64,000 nt of DNA from Chryseobacterium sp. 18061 (GTDB taxonomy: Bacteria > Pseudomonadota > Gammaproteobacteria > Enterobacterales > Enterobacteriaceae), in NCBI GenBank assembly GCA_902706205.1, contig CACSKA010000008.1, forward strand, positions 101,923-165,922, read 5' to 3'. The position numbers and the translations under genes were made by a program. Positions 36,349 to 45,169 of the stretch are shown piece by piece. The stretch's first letter is position 1. Each line of letters starts with the position of its first letter. The notes under the pieces were generated by a model. It made no database searches. It had not been told where the DNA came from and saw only the letters and a list, made by a program, of their open reading frames with translations.

Positions 36349-36642
36349 TATCGTCTTCCTCTAAAAGAGTGCGTCAGATGCTTAACTGCAATGCTGCAAA
36401 GTTATCACACCAATTTCCAGTCCCTGAAGATTTTTTCGTGAGTCAGATCAATAAAAGCCGACAAAAAAAGTACCCAAAAAGAAGTAAACCCATCGCCAGG
36501 CCGCGCCAGCACTGGCTCTGCGCAGCGCAAATAAAGACCACACTGCTATTACAGCATTTGTGACGGTTCTCACCTTTTAAAGTTGTATGACAAGTTATCG
36601 TTTGCCCCGTCGCAACCTATAAGCCGAAGGAATGCATTACCG
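36349..36642. promoter_or_regulatory. uxaC / exuT divergent control region
   Basis: Holds the divergent promoters of uxaCA and exuT. A good CRP site, TGTGA-CGGTTC-TCACC, is at 36559-36574. Overlapping its right side, AGTTGTATGACAAGTT at 36581-36596 forms a TTGT...ACAA inverted repeat suited to the GntR-type repressor ExuR. The A-rich block near 36460-36480 has no recognised element. Confidence 0.7.
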
Positions 36643-36801
36643 ATGACTCCATCATCGGAATTGACCGGTACGGATACCGAATTCGCAGGATTATTAATGG
36701 CAAGGTTCGGGCCGTTACAGGAAATCTGTTACGCCCCCCGTTACTTAAACATCCTCCTCACCCAGGAAGATGACCGCGCAGCCGCGGATAAAACAAAATG
36801 A
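36643..36801 (+). CDS. Possible small protein upstream of exuT, 52 aa
   Basis: An ATG at 36643 opens a 52-codon frame (MTPSSELTGTDTEFAGLLMA...) whose stop lies 11 bases before the exuT ATG, with the exuT ribosome site starting right after it. The amino-acid mix looks like a soluble protein and not random sequence. The only Shine-Dalgarno-like match (AAGGA) is 11 bases from the ATG, further than ideal. It could be a leader peptide coupled to exuT translation, or just an untranslated leader. I know of no annotated counterpart. Confidence 0.3.
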   Translation: MTPSSELTGTDTEFAGLLMARFGPLQEICYAPRYLNILLTQEDDRAAADKTK

Positions 36802-36812
36802 CGAGGTTTTAC

Positions 36813-38108
36813 ATGCGTAAGATTAAAGGGTTACGTTGGTACATGATTGCACTGGTGACGTTGGGCACCGTGCTCGGTTACCTCACTCGTAACACCGTGG
36901 CGGCCGCTGCGCCGACCTTTATGCAGGAACTGCATATTTCCACACAGCAATACTCTTACATCATCGCCGCCTATTCCGCTGCTTACACCATTATGCAGCC
37001 GGTTGCAGGCTACGTGCTTGACCTGTTAGGTACGAAGGTTGGCTACGCGATGTTCGCCGTTCTGTGGGCATGTTTCTGCGGCGCGACTGCGCTGGCAGGC
37101 AGCTGGGGCGGTCTGGCCGTGGCGCGTGGTGCTGTCGGTGCAGCAGAAGCGGCAATGATCCCGGCGGGTCTGAAAGCCAGCTCCGAGTGGTTCCCGGCGA
37201 AAGAACGTTCGGTTGCCGTCGGCTACTTCAACGTCGGTTCCTCCATCGGCGGGATGATTGCGCCTCCATTAGTGGTGTGGGCTATCGTCATGCACAGCTG
37301 GCAGATGGCATTCATTATCTCCGGTGTTCTGAGCTTCGCATGGGCAATGGCCTGGCTGATTTTCTACAAACACCCACGTGACCAGAAAAAACTGACCGAA
37401 GAAGAACGTGAGTACATCATCGGGGGTCAGGAAGCACAGCATCAGGCCGATAACGGCAAAAAAATGTCGGCCTGGCAGATTATCCGTAACCGCCAGTTCT
37501 GGGGTATCGCGCTGCCACGTTTCCTGGCGGAACCGGCCTGGGGTACTTTCAATGCCTGGATCCCGCTGTTCATGTTTAAAGTCTATGGCTTTGACCTGAA
37601 ACACATTGCGATGTTTGCATGGATGCCAATGCTGTTTGCTGACCTCGGGTGTATCGTCGGCGGCTATCTGCCACCGCTGTTCCAGCGTAAGTTCGGCGTG
37701 AACCTGATTGTTTCCCGTAAACTGGTCGTCACCATGGGTGCAGTCCTGATGATTGGTCCTGGCCTGATTGGCCTGTTCACCAGCCCATACGTTGCGATTG
37801 CCCTGCTGTGCGTGGGTGGCTTTGCTCACCAGTCACTGTCCGGTGCGCTGATTACCCTCTCTTCTGACGTCTTTGGTCGTAATGAAGTGGCGACGGCGAA
37901 CGGTCTGACCGGCATGGCGGCATGGACAGCAAGTACACTGTTTGCGCTGGTTGTCGGTGCGCTGGCCGATACTCTGGGCTTCAGCCCACTGTTCGCAGTC
38001 CTGGCGGTGTTCGACCTGATTGGTGCCGTTGTTATCTGGACCGTGCTGCAGAACAAACCGGCAGCCGAAACCACTCACGCAGTTGGCGGGACAGCTACGC
38101 AGAGCTAA
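36813..38108 (+). CDS. exuT: Hexuronate transporter ExuT
   Basis: Proton symporter for D-galacturonate and D-glucuronate, major facilitator superfamily, anion:cation symporter group, 431 residues and 12 membrane segments. It aligns with E. coli ExuT from MRKIKGLRWYMIALVTLGTVLGY onward. Conserved MFS loop features include DLLGTKVGY and RGAVGAAEAAMIPAGLKASSEWFP. The ATG at 36813 lies six bases after GAGG; a start five codons earlier is possible. A strong hairpin follows. Confidence 0.96.
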   Translation: MRKIKGLRWYMIALVTLGTVLGYLTRNTVAAAAPTFMQELHISTQQYSYIIAAYSAAYTIMQPVAGYVLDLLGTKVGYAMFAVLWACFCGATALAGSWGGLAVARGAVGAAEAAMIPAGLKASSEWFPAKERSVAVGYFNVGSSIGGMIAPPLVVWAIVMHSWQMAFIISGVLSFAWAMAWLIFYKHPRDQKKLTEEEREYIIGGQEAQHQADNGKKMSAWQIIRNRQFWGIALPRFLAEPAWGTFNAWIPLFMFKVYGFDLKHIAMFAWMPMLFADLGCIVGGYLPPLFQRKFGVNLIVSRKLVVTMGAVLMIGPGLIGLFTSPYVAIALLCVGGFAHQSLSGALITLSSDVFGRNEVATANGLTGMAAWTASTLFALVVGALADTLGFSPLFAVLAVFDLIGAVVIWTVLQNKPAAETTHAVGGTATQS

Positions 38109-38130
38109 CTCTTGCTATACCTGCTTTAAA

Positions 38131-38153
38131 GCCGCCTTCCAGGCGGCTTTTTG
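38131..38153 (+). terminator. Terminator after exuT
   Basis: GCCGCCT pairs with AGGCGGC around a tight loop, followed by TTTTTGCC, 22 bases after the exuT stop. Confidence 0.8.
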
Positions 38154-38227
38154 CCGTTAAGAAGGTGGTGAGTTTTGCGTAAAAGTGGTATAACAAATCC
38201 TCATGCCGTACCCTGCCTGGAGCGAAT

Positions 38228-39004
38228 ATGGAAATCACGGAATCACGCCGTTTATATCAACAGCTTGCCGCTGATCTGAAAAATCGCATCGAGCAAGGCG
38301 TTTATCTTGTGGGCGACAAACTGCCTGCGGAGCGTTTTATTGCCGACGAGAAGAACGTCAGCCGCACGGTGGTTCGTGAAGCCATTATCATGCTGGAAGT
38401 CGAAGGCTACGTTGAAGTACGCAAAGGCTCCGGTATTCATGTCATTTCCAGCACCGCGAAGCATTACCACGCGCCGGACGAATCCCTTGAGTTTGCCAAT
38501 TATGGTCCGTTCGAGCTGCTACAGGCCCGCCAGCTTATAGAAAGTAATATTGCTGAGTTCGCCGCCACGCAGGTGACAAAACAGGACATCATGAAGCTGA
38601 TGGAAATCCAGGAGAATGCGCGCAAAGAGAAGTGCTTCCGCGACTCCGAATGGGATCTCCAGTTCCACGTCCAGGTTGCCCTGGCGACGCAAAACACCGC
38701 GCTTGCGGCAATTGTCGAAAAAATGTGGACTCAGCGCGTGCATAACCCGTACTGGAAAAAACTTCACGACCATATTGATCTGCGCACGGTGGATAACTGG
38801 TGTGACGATCATGACCAAATTCTGAAAGCGCTGATCCGCAAAGACCCACACGCTGCAAAATTGGCGATGTGGCAGCATCTGGAAAACACCAAATTGATGC
38901 TGTTTAACGAAACCAGCGATGATTTCGAATTTAATGCCGACCGTTACCTGTTTGCAGATAATCCGGTGGTTCATCTCGATACCGCCGCCAACGGCGCAAA
39001 ATAA
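38228..39004 (+). CDS. exuR: Hexuronate regulon repressor ExuR
   Basis: GntR-family (FadR subfamily) repressor of exuT, uxaCA and uxaB, relieved by uronates. It has 258 residues: an N-terminal winged helix (LYQQLAADLKNRIEQGVYLVGDKLPAERFIADEKNVSRTVVREAI in order, residues ~9-54) and a C-terminal FCD effector domain with metal-ligand histidines. End-to-end match to E. coli ExuR. It has its own upstream region after the exuT terminator. Confidence 0.97.
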   Translation: MEITESRRLYQQLAADLKNRIEQGVYLVGDKLPAERFIADEKNVSRTVVREAIIMLEVEGYVEVRKGSGIHVISSTAKHYHAPDESLEFANYGPFELLQARQLIESNIAEFAATQVTKQDIMKLMEIQENARKEKCFRDSEWDLQFHVQVALATQNTALAAIVEKMWTQRVHNPYWKKLHDHIDLRTVDNWCDDHDQILKALIRKDPHAAKLAMWQHLENTKLMLFNETSDDFEFNADRYLFADNPVVHLDTAANGAK

Positions 39005-39320
39005 AATTTTCCTGACCCTCCGGCCACGGCTGAAGGGTCAGTTAATCCACTATAGTGTCAGCCTGTGTAAAATCTCTCGCCTCTCCCCCCTTCAGACAGC
39101 AAAATCAATCGCAACAAACTGCAATTTCTGTGACGTGAAACCAGAGCCTTTGTTACACTTAGATGCATTTTGTCGTTGGCGAGTCAGGCATCTCTGATTC
39201 GCGTAAAACATGGATAAGTTCAGAGCGTGTTGCCAGCGTCCATAATCAATCAATAACAACTGACGTCCGGCAGAAAAACGCGTTCAGGCGTGACATTAAT
39301 CGATGTACCAGGAATCGTGA
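39005..39320. other. exuR-yqjA intergenic region
   Basis: A 316-base gap with no gene. A hairpin, CTGACCCT/AGGGTCAG at 39012-39041, follows exuR but lacks a good T-run. A GTAAA motif at 39067 and another near 39201 could be CpxR half-sites, as E. coli yqjA is Cpx-controlled, but I see no proper tandem GTAAA pair. Confidence 0.5.
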
Positions 39321-39983
39321 ATGGAACTGTTAACCCAATTACTCAATGCCTTGTGGAGCCAGGATTTCGAAACCCTTGCCAACCCCTCCATGATAGGCAT
39401 GCTCTACTTCGTGTTGTTTATGATCCTGTTCTTAGAGAACGGATTATTACCTGCCGCCTTTTTACCGGGCGACAGCCTGCTGGTGCTGGTCGGCGTGCTG
39501 ATTGCCAAAGGTGCGATGGGCTTCCCGCTAACGCTGCTACTGCTGACCACCGCGGCCAGCCTCGGCTGCTGGCTGAGTTACATTCAGGGCCGCTGGCTCG
39601 GGAATACGCGCATTGTGCAGAACTGGCTTTCGCACCTGCCCGCCCATTACCACCAGCGTGCACATCACCTGTTCCATAAGCACGGTTTATCCGCCCTGTT
39701 GGTCGGACGCTTTATCGCCTTTGTGCGCACGCTGCTGCCAACCATCGCCGGTCTGTCCGGTCTTAGCAGCACCCGTTTCCAGTTCTTCAACTGGATGAGC
39801 GGCCTGCTGTGGGTGCTTATCCTGACGTCGCTCGGTTATCTGCTGGGGAAAACCCCGGTATTTCTGAAATACGAAGATGCGCTGATGTCCTGCCTGATGC
39901 TGCTGCCGGTCGTGCTGTTGGTGATTGGTCTGGTCGGGTCGCTTATCGTACTGGTGAAGAAAAAATACGGTAATCGGAGCTAG
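39321..39983 (+). CDS. yqjA: DedA family membrane protein YqjA
   Basis: A 220-residue DedA/VTT-domain inner-membrane protein. In E. coli it works redundantly with YghB in proton-motive-force maintenance, drug and alkaline-pH tolerance, probably linked to lipid carrier flipping. The family signatures are ENGLLPAAFLPGDSLLVLVG (acidic residue in the first re-entrant segment) and VGRFIAFVRTLLPTIAGLSG (essential arginines). AGGA seven bases before ATG. mzrA follows after two bases. Confidence 0.96.
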   Translation: MELLTQLLNALWSQDFETLANPSMIGMLYFVLFMILFLENGLLPAAFLPGDSLLVLVGVLIAKGAMGFPLTLLLLTTAASLGCWLSYIQGRWLGNTRIVQNWLSHLPAHYHQRAHHLFHKHGLSALLVGRFIAFVRTLLPTIAGLSGLSSTRFQFFNWMSGLLWVLILTSLGYLLGKTPVFLKYEDALMSCLMLLPVVLLVIGLVGSLIVLVKKKYGNRS

Positions 39984-39985
39984 GC

Positions 39986-40372
39986 ATGGGATTGCGGAAT
40001 GTTACCCTTCGCCGGTTCAGTTTCAGTCTTGGTGCATTGCTTATGCTGTGCGCCCTGCTTTGGTTCTGGGCAGCGATTCAACAACGCGAGTCGTCACTGG
40101 CCATTCGTCCGGTCAGCGCCAATATCAGCATGCCAGACGGCTTCTCCATCTGGCATCATCTGGATGCTAACGGCATCCGCTTTAAAAGCATAACCCCACA
40201 AAATGATGCTTTAGTGATTAAGTTTGAATCCAGCGACCAGAGCGCCGCCGCCAAAGAGGTACTGGACAGAACCCTGCCCCACGGTTACATCATCGCTCAG
40301 CTTGATGATGAAGACTCGCTGGCCCCACAGTGGCTCTCCCGCCTTCGCGACAATCCGCACCGGCTCGGTTAA
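39986..40372 (+). CDS. mzrA: EnvZ/OmpR modulator MzrA
   Basis: A small inner-membrane protein (128 residues) that interacts with EnvZ and links the Cpx response to OmpR activity in E. coli. One N-terminal membrane segment (~12-32, FSLGALLMLCALLWFWAAI) and a periplasmic domain to the C-terminus. It forms an operon with yqjA, as in E. coli (formerly yqjB). Confidence 0.93.
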   Translation: MGLRNVTLRRFSFSLGALLMLCALLWFWAAIQQRESSLAIRPVSANISMPDGFSIWHHLDANGIRFKSITPQNDALVIKFESSDQSAAAKEVLDRTLPHGYIIAQLDDEDSLAPQWLSRLRDNPHRLG

Positions 40373-40521
40373 ATCCTTCCAGGATTCTGAATCTTTTCAC
40401 AGGCTTTGGTGATTTCGCGTTTACTTACTATCATTGAGTAAGCGGAAGTCACCCGCATCATCTCGTCGATTGGGTGGGGCAATGCCATAAATGGCCCATA
40501 ACACAAGGGAAGGTTTCACCT

Positions 40522-40890
40522 ATGAAATACCGCATTTTTCTGGCTTTGGGCCTGGTGACAATGAGCGCTGGCGCGTTTGCCTCAACGCCGTGTCAGGAAA
40601 AGGAACAGGACATTCAGCGAGAAATCCACTACGCCGAAAAGCACCACAACCAAAGCCGTATTGACGGTCTGAACAAAGCGCTGCGGGAAGTAAAAGACAA
40701 TTGCAGCGACAGTAAACTTCGGGCCGATCACCAAAAGAAAATTGCTGAACAGAAAGAAGAAATCACCGAGCGTCGCCACGATCTTGATGAAGCCAAAACC
40801 AAGGGCGATGCGGAGAAAATCAGTAAGCGTGAGCACAAGCTCACTGAAGCGCAGCAACAACTGAAAGCGCTGGAGTCTCGTGACTATTGA
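40522..40890 (+). CDS. yqjC: Periplasmic DUF1090 protein YqjC
   Basis: A 122-residue protein with a Sec signal (MKYRIFLALGLVTMSAGAFA) and a highly charged helical, coiled-coil-prone mature part (DHQKKIAEQKEEITERRHDL). Two cysteines (CQEKEQ and DNCSD) could form a disulfide. DUF1090 has no known activity. The ATG at 40522 follows GGAAGG; an earlier in-frame ATG would bury the signal. First of the yqjCDEK group. Confidence 0.93.
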   Translation: MKYRIFLALGLVTMSAGAFASTPCQEKEQDIQREIHYAEKHHNQSRIDGLNKALREVKDNCSDSKLRADHQKKIAEQKEEITERRHDLDEAKTKGDAEKISKREHKLTEAQQQLKALESRDY

Positions 40891-40930
40891 TTCAATGGAA
40901 GTCTAACAAAGTACACTGGAGAACAAGATC

Positions 40931-41236
40931 ATGGCGAAAGATAACACCTCAGAACATCTGCGTGACGAACTGAAATCCCTGGCGGATACCCTGGAAGAGG
41001 TGCTGAACTCCTCCTCAGACAAATCGAAAGAAGAACTCGGCAAACTGCGCAGCAAAGCAGAACGCGCGCTGAAAGACAGCCGCTACCGTCTGGGTGAAAC
41101 TAGCGATGCCATCGCCCAACAAACCCGTGAAGCCGCTGCACGCGCTGACGAATACGTGCGTGATAACCCATGGACCGGCGTAGGTATCGGCGCGGCCGTT
41201 GGGCTGGTGCTGGGTGTGCTGCTGTCGCGTCGTTAA
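40931..41236 (+). CDS. yqjD: Ribosome-associated membrane protein YqjD
   Basis: A 101-residue member of the ElaB/YgaM/YqjD family. The N-terminal two thirds is charged and helical and binds ribosomes in E. coli; the C-terminal glycine-rich segment (VGIGAAVGLVLGVLLSRR) anchors it in the inner membrane. It is a stationary-phase protein in E. coli. Clustered with yqjC and yqjE. Confidence 0.94.
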   Translation: MAKDNTSEHLRDELKSLADTLEEVLNSSSDKSKEELGKLRSKAERALKDSRYRLGETSDAIAQQTREAAARADEYVRDNPWTGVGIGAAVGLVLGVLLSRR

Positions 41237-41238
41237 TT

Positions 41239-41640
41239 ATGGCTGACTCACATCACTCAAACGGGCCGGGAAAAAGCGTTTTCGGCATCGGCCAGCGAAT
41301 TGTCACTATCATGGTCGACATGGTGGAAACACGCCTGCGACTGGCAGTCGTGGAGCTGGAAGAGGAGAAAGCGAACCTTTTCCAGATGCTGCTGATGCTC
41401 GGCCTGACCATGCTGTTCGCAGCTTTTGGCCTGATGAGTTTGATGGTGCTGATTATCTGGGCCATCGACCCGCAATACCGGCTGAACGCTATGATTGCGA
41501 CCACCGCCGTCCTGCTCCTGTTGGCACTTATCGGCGCCATCTGGACGCTGCGAAAAGCGCGGCGCTCAACGCTGCTGCGCCATACCCGCAACGAACTGGC
41601 GAACGATCGGGCGCTGCTTGAGGATGACGAACGTGAGTAG
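41239..41640 (+). CDS. yqjE: Inner membrane protein YqjE
   Basis: A 133-residue phage-holin-superfamily-like membrane protein (Actinobacterial holin-X/YqjE family) with two membrane segments at ~49-75 and ~82-105 and cytoplasmic ends. The ATG at 41239 starts two bases after yqjD. Function unknown; conserved with yqjD and yqjK in enterobacteria. Confidence 0.92.
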   Translation: MADSHHSNGPGKSVFGIGQRIVTIMVDMVETRLRLAVVELEEEKANLFQMLLMLGLTMLFAAFGLMSLMVLIIWAIDPQYRLNAMIATTAVLLLLALIGAIWTLRKARRSTLLRHTRNELANDRALLEDDERE

Positions 41641-41932
41641 CAAAGTGGAACTGCAGAAACGAAAAGCGTATCTGCTAAGCAAAATCCAACAGCAACGGCT
41701 GGACCTGTCCGCTAGCCGTCGTGACTGGATAGAAACCACTGATGTCTACGATCGCGGATGGAACACGCTGCTGAGCCTGCGCGCCTGGGCGCTGGTCGGC
41801 AGTAGCGTCATGGCTATCTGGTCAGTACGCCATCCACGCTTCCTGGTGCGCTGGAGCCGTCGCGGTTTCGGCGTCTGGAGCGCATGGCGGCTGGTGAAAA
41901 GTACGATGCGCCAGCAGCATTTACGCCACTGA
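41633..41932 (+). CDS. yqjK: YqjK-like protein
   Basis: A 99-residue protein aligned with E. coli YqjK (SSKVELQKRKAYLLSKIQQQRLDLSASRR; SLRAWALVGSSVMAIW). Its start is GTG at 41633, after GAGGA, overlapping the yqjE stop by eight bases; the longer open frame upstream is in the yqjE coding region and is not YqjK-like. One hydrophobic segment at ~50-66. Function unknown. Confidence 0.9.
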   Translation: MSSKVELQKRKAYLLSKIQQQRLDLSASRRDWIETTDVYDRGWNTLLSLRAWALVGSSVMAIWSVRHPRFLVRWSRRGFGVWSAWRLVKSTMRQQHLRH

Positions 41933-41940
41933 GATCACTC

Positions 41941-41968
41941 TGCCCGGCGACTCCCTGTCTGCCGGGCA
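41941..41968 (+). terminator. Hairpin after yqjK
   Basis: TGCCCGGC and GCCGGGCA pair eight bases after the yqjK stop. There is no proper T-run, so termination efficiency is uncertain. Confidence 0.45.
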
Positions 41969-42153
41969 ATATTGCCCATTTCCCTTCCCCGAATTAATAC
42001 TCAATATCTTTGAAGAAGATCGACAGTTTTCCTTGCTAACAATCCCCCACCGGCACGATTACACTCCTTTCCATCGACAGCAAGCCCGCGGTATCCCTGC
42101 GAATTTGCACAATAAATGAATAAAACCGCCTGCGTGGTTTGATGGAGAGTAAA

Positions 42154-42546
42154 ATGAAAAAATTAGAAGATGTTGGTATTCTGGTCGCTCGTATCTTGAT
42201 GCCAATCCTGTTTATCACCGCAGGCTGGGGCAAAATCACCGGTTATGCGGGCACTCAGCAGTACATGGAAGCGATGGGCGTTCCGGGAGCACTGCTGCCA
42301 CTGACTATTCTGCTCGAATTCGGCGGCGGTCTGGCGATTCTGTTCGGCCTCCTGACCCGCACCACCGCGCTGTTCACCGCAGGTTTTACTCTGCTGACCG
42401 CGTTTATCTTCCACAGCAACTTTGCTGAAGGTGTTAACTCACTGATGTTCATGAAAAACATGACCATCGCTGGCGGTTTCCTGCTGCTGGCTATCACCGG
42501 CCCGGGCGCGTTCAGTATTGACCGCGTGCTGAACAAAAAGTGGTAA
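42154..42546 (+). CDS. yqjF: DoxX family membrane protein YqjF
   Basis: A 130-residue four-helix inner-membrane DoxX-like protein, nearly identical in layout to E. coli YqjF, which is induced by redox-active aromatic compounds. The ATG at 42154 follows GGAGAG. Often transcribed with yqjG, a glutathionyl-hydroquinone reductase, suggesting a role with quinones; here a hairpin at 42571 separates them. Confidence 0.95.
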   Translation: MKKLEDVGILVARILMPILFITAGWGKITGYAGTQQYMEAMGVPGALLPLTILLEFGGGLAILFGLLTRTTALFTAGFTLLTAFIFHSNFAEGVNSLMFMKNMTIAGGFLLLAITGPGAFSIDRVLNKKW

Positions 42547-42570
42547 GCCCGCTATACTGACTGAAGCGTA

Positions 42571-42596
42571 AAGCGAGGGAAATCCCTCGCTTTTGT
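42571..42596 (+). terminator. Terminator after yqjF
   Basis: AAGCGAGGG pairs with CCCTCGCTT around AAAT, followed by TTGTCATTTT. Confidence 0.75.
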
Positions 42597-42617
42597 CATT
42601 TTGAAGGAGAGAGAACC

Positions 42618-43604
42618 ATGGGACAACTCATTGACGGCGTCTGGCATGACACCTGGTATGACACCAAATCTACCGGGGGACGATTCAAACGTTCTGTTTC
42701 GGCGTATCGCAACTGGCTGACTGCCGACGGCGCGCCAGGCCCCTCCGGAGAAGGCGGTTTTGCGGCTGAAAAAGACCGGTACCATTTATACGTTTCCCTC
42801 GCTTGTCCGTGGGCGCACCGCACGCTTATCATGCGCGCGTTAAAAGGCCTGGAATCGTTTATTGATGTGTCGGTGGTAAACCCGCTGATGTACGAAAACG
42901 GCTGGACCTTTGACGACAGCTTCCCCGGATCGACCGGCGACACGCTGTATCAGAACGAATTTCTCTATCAGCTGTATCTACATGCTGACCCGCAATATAC
43001 CGGGCGCGTCACGGTGCCGGTGCTGTGGGACAAAAAGAACCACACTATCGTCAGTAATGAATCCGCGGAAATCATCCGTATGCTGAACACCGCGTTTGAC
43101 GGTCTTGGCGCACGTGCGGGTAATTATTACCCTGAAGCGCTGCGTCAACAGATTGACGAGCTGAACGACTGGATTTACGACAGCATCAACAACGGTGTCT
43201 ACAAAGCCGGGTTTGCCACCAGCCAGGATGCCTACGACGAAGCGGTGACGAAAGTCTTCGACGCGCTGGCTCGCGTAGAGCAAATCCTCGGCCAGCACCG
43301 TTATCTGACCGGCAACCAGTTAACCGAGGCGGATATTCGCCTGTGGACCACGCTGGTACGCTTCGATCCCGTGTATGTCACCCATTTCAAATGCGATAAG
43401 CACCGCATCAGCGATTACCTGAATCTGTATGGTTTCCTGCGTGATATCTATCAGCTGCCAGGCGTGGCGGAGACGGTGAACGTCGACCACATTCGCAATC
43501 ACTATTATCGCAGCCATAAAACCATTAACCCGACGGGGATCATCTCTATTGGTCCGTGGCAGGATCTTGATGAGCCTCACGGTCGCGACGTGCGTTTCCG
43601 CTAA
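42618..43604 (+). CDS. yqjG: Glutathionyl-hydroquinone reductase YqjG
   Basis: Xi-class glutathione transferase (ECM4 family) that uses glutathione to reduce glutathionyl-hydroquinones. It has 328 residues; the catalytic cysteine is Cys63 in SLACPWAHRTLI, with the N-terminal thioredoxin fold and C-terminal helical domain (DLNLYGFLRDIYQLPGVAETV region). Full length with AAGGAGAG before the ATG. Confidence 0.96.
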   Translation: MGQLIDGVWHDTWYDTKSTGGRFKRSVSAYRNWLTADGAPGPSGEGGFAAEKDRYHLYVSLACPWAHRTLIMRALKGLESFIDVSVVNPLMYENGWTFDDSFPGSTGDTLYQNEFLYQLYLHADPQYTGRVTVPVLWDKKNHTIVSNESAEIIRMLNTAFDGLGARAGNYYPEALRQQIDELNDWIYDSINNGVYKAGFATSQDAYDEAVTKVFDALARVEQILGQHRYLTGNQLTEADIRLWTTLVRFDPVYVTHFKCDKHRISDYLNLYGFLRDIYQLPGVAETVNVDHIRNHYYRSHKTINPTGIISIGPWQDLDEPHGRDVRFR

Positions 43605-43608
43605 TTAT

Positions 43609-43637
43609 TAAGGACATCAATGGATGTCCTTTTTTAA
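43609..43637 (+). terminator. Terminator after yqjG
   Basis: AAGGACATC pairs with GATGTCCTT around AATG, followed by a run of Ts, five bases after the yqjG stop. Confidence 0.85.
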
Positions 43638-43710
43638 TTTATAGTTTGCATCTATCCTTACCTCGATCCCTTAGAAAACAAGTGATTGACTGATTACAGA
43701 GGCAAGGAAA

Positions 43711-44076
43711 ATGGACTGGTATCTAAAAGTACTCAAGAATTACATCGGGTTTGGTGGCCGGGCGCGCCGGAAAGAATTTTGGATGTTCGTACTGGTGAGT
43801 TTCGTACTGGCCGGGGTGCTGAGTATTATTGATAAAATACTCGGTCTGGAACGCGTCAGCGGTGAAGGCGTACTGGCGAGCATTTATGGTCTGCTGGTAC
43901 TTATCCCGACATGGGCAGTGCAGTTCCGTCGTCTGCATGATACCGATCGTTCAGCGTGGTGGCTGTTGCTGTTACTGATCCCAATCATTGGTTGGGTGGT
44001 GATCCTGGTCTTTAACTGCCAGAACGGCACGCCAGGTGAAAACCGCTTCGGACCGGATCCTAAGCAAGTCCCTTAA
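43711..44076 (+). CDS. yhaH: DUF805 inner membrane protein YhaH
   Basis: A 121-residue DUF805 protein with three to four membrane segments and the family C-terminus PGENRFGPDP. It opens with the typical WYLKVLKNYIGFGGRARRKEFW block. Matches E. coli YhaH; the paralogue yhaI that follows it in E. coli is absent. Function unknown. Confidence 0.94.
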   Translation: MDWYLKVLKNYIGFGGRARRKEFWMFVLVSFVLAGVLSIIDKILGLERVSGEGVLASIYGLLVLIPTWAVQFRRLHDTDRSAWWLLLLLIPIIGWVVILVFNCQNGTPGENRFGPDPKQVP

Positions 44077-44085
44077 CGTAAAAAG

Positions 44086-44160
44086 CGCCCGGTGGCGCTG
44101 CGCTTACCAGGCCTACATTATGTAGCCGTAGGCCCGGTAAGTTTACGCCGCCAGGCACCC
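44086..44160. repeat. BIME downstream of yhaH
   Basis: Two inverted REP units (GCGCCCGGTGGCGCTGCG... and ...TACGCCGCCAGGCAC) with a short linker, between the convergent yhaH and yhaJ genes. Confidence 0.85.
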
Positions 44161-44169
44161 AGGCAAACC

Positions 44170-45066
44170 CTATTTTCGGGCAAACAGCTTTGGAATTTCA
44201 CGCAGGCACCAGGCTTTTGCTTCACCCATGCTGTCGCGTCGCCACGCCATAATGATATCGACTTCATTCGTGTATTCCGGGCTCACCACCCGCAATCTTC
44301 CTTCGGCAATATCCTGCTCGACCAGCGGATACGGCATTGTCGCCACACCAAGCCCCGCTAACAACGCCTGACGCTTATCTTCGATGGTACTGACCGTCAA
44401 ACGCGGCTGCTTATCCAGCAGCTGTACGGTGAGAACCGGGCGTTCACGGGCGGTATCCGCCACCGCCACGCCGCGATATTTCACGCGCGTCACTTCTGAT
44501 AAAGGCTCCGGCTCCTGATGAATCGGATGATCCGGCGCGGCAACATAAACGTTCAGGATCGAATACAGCTTGCGGGAGTTTATCTCGGACGATGAACGAA
44601 AATGCATATCCGGTGCGATAACGATATCCGCCCGCCCTTGTTCCAGACGTTCCCAGGCGCCAGCCAATACTTCGGTGATGATCGACAACTGCGTATTAGC
44701 TTTCAGCCCCAGCTTTTCAATCAGCGGGAACAGCTCCGGAGTCGGCACCAGCGCTTCGGCGACCAGCGTCAGATGCGTTTCCCAGCCACGCGCCAGCGCT
44801 TCGGCGTCGGTGGTCAGTTTATCGGCAGCTTCCAGCAGAACACGGCCGCGTTCCAGCAGCATTCGGCCCACATTGGTGAATTTTGTGCGATGACCTGAGC
44901 GGTCAAACAACACCACGTCGAGCTCTTCTTCCAGCTTCTGCATGGTGTAGCTCAGCGCAGACGGGACGCGCCCTAGCTCATCGGCGGCGGCGGCAAAGCT
45001 GCCACGCCGGTCAATAGCGTCCATTACTCTTAACGCTTCCAGCGTCAATGCTCTCTCTTTAGCCAT
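44170..45066 (-). CDS. yhaJ: LysR-family regulator YhaJ
   Basis: A 298-residue LysR-type regulator: N-terminal helix-turn-helix (FAAAADELGRVPSALSYTMQKLEEELDV, ~24-51) and an effector domain. E. coli YhaJ activates yqjF and yhaK genes in response to aromatic compounds such as dinitrotoluene breakdown products and also influences virulence genes. Divergent from yhaK, with its probable sites in 45067-45169. Confidence 0.95.
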   Translation of the reverse strand: MAKERALTLEALRVMDAIDRRGSFAAAADELGRVPSALSYTMQKLEEELDVVLFDRSGHRTKFTNVGRMLLERGRVLLEAADKLTTDAEALARGWETHLTLVAEALVPTPELFPLIEKLGLKANTQLSIITEVLAGAWERLEQGRADIVIAPDMHFRSSSEINSRKLYSILNVYVAAPDHPIHQEPEPLSEVTRVKYRGVAVADTARERPVLTVQLLDKQPRLTVSTIEDKRQALLAGLGVATMPYPLVEQDIAEGRLRVVSPEYTNEVDIIMAWRRDSMGEAKAWCLREIPKLFARK

Positions 45067-45169
45067 GGCGTTCTCATTCAGGAAATTTGAACATACCCGG
45101 CAGAATATCTGGCTAACAATGCAGCGTCCATAGCTTTACCATTGTTTAGTGTAAAGAGAGGTCAAGAAT

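Noticed and set aside
35458..36441. A 327-codon open frame opposite uxaC
   Set aside because: Antisense shadow of uxaC with no recognisable domain.
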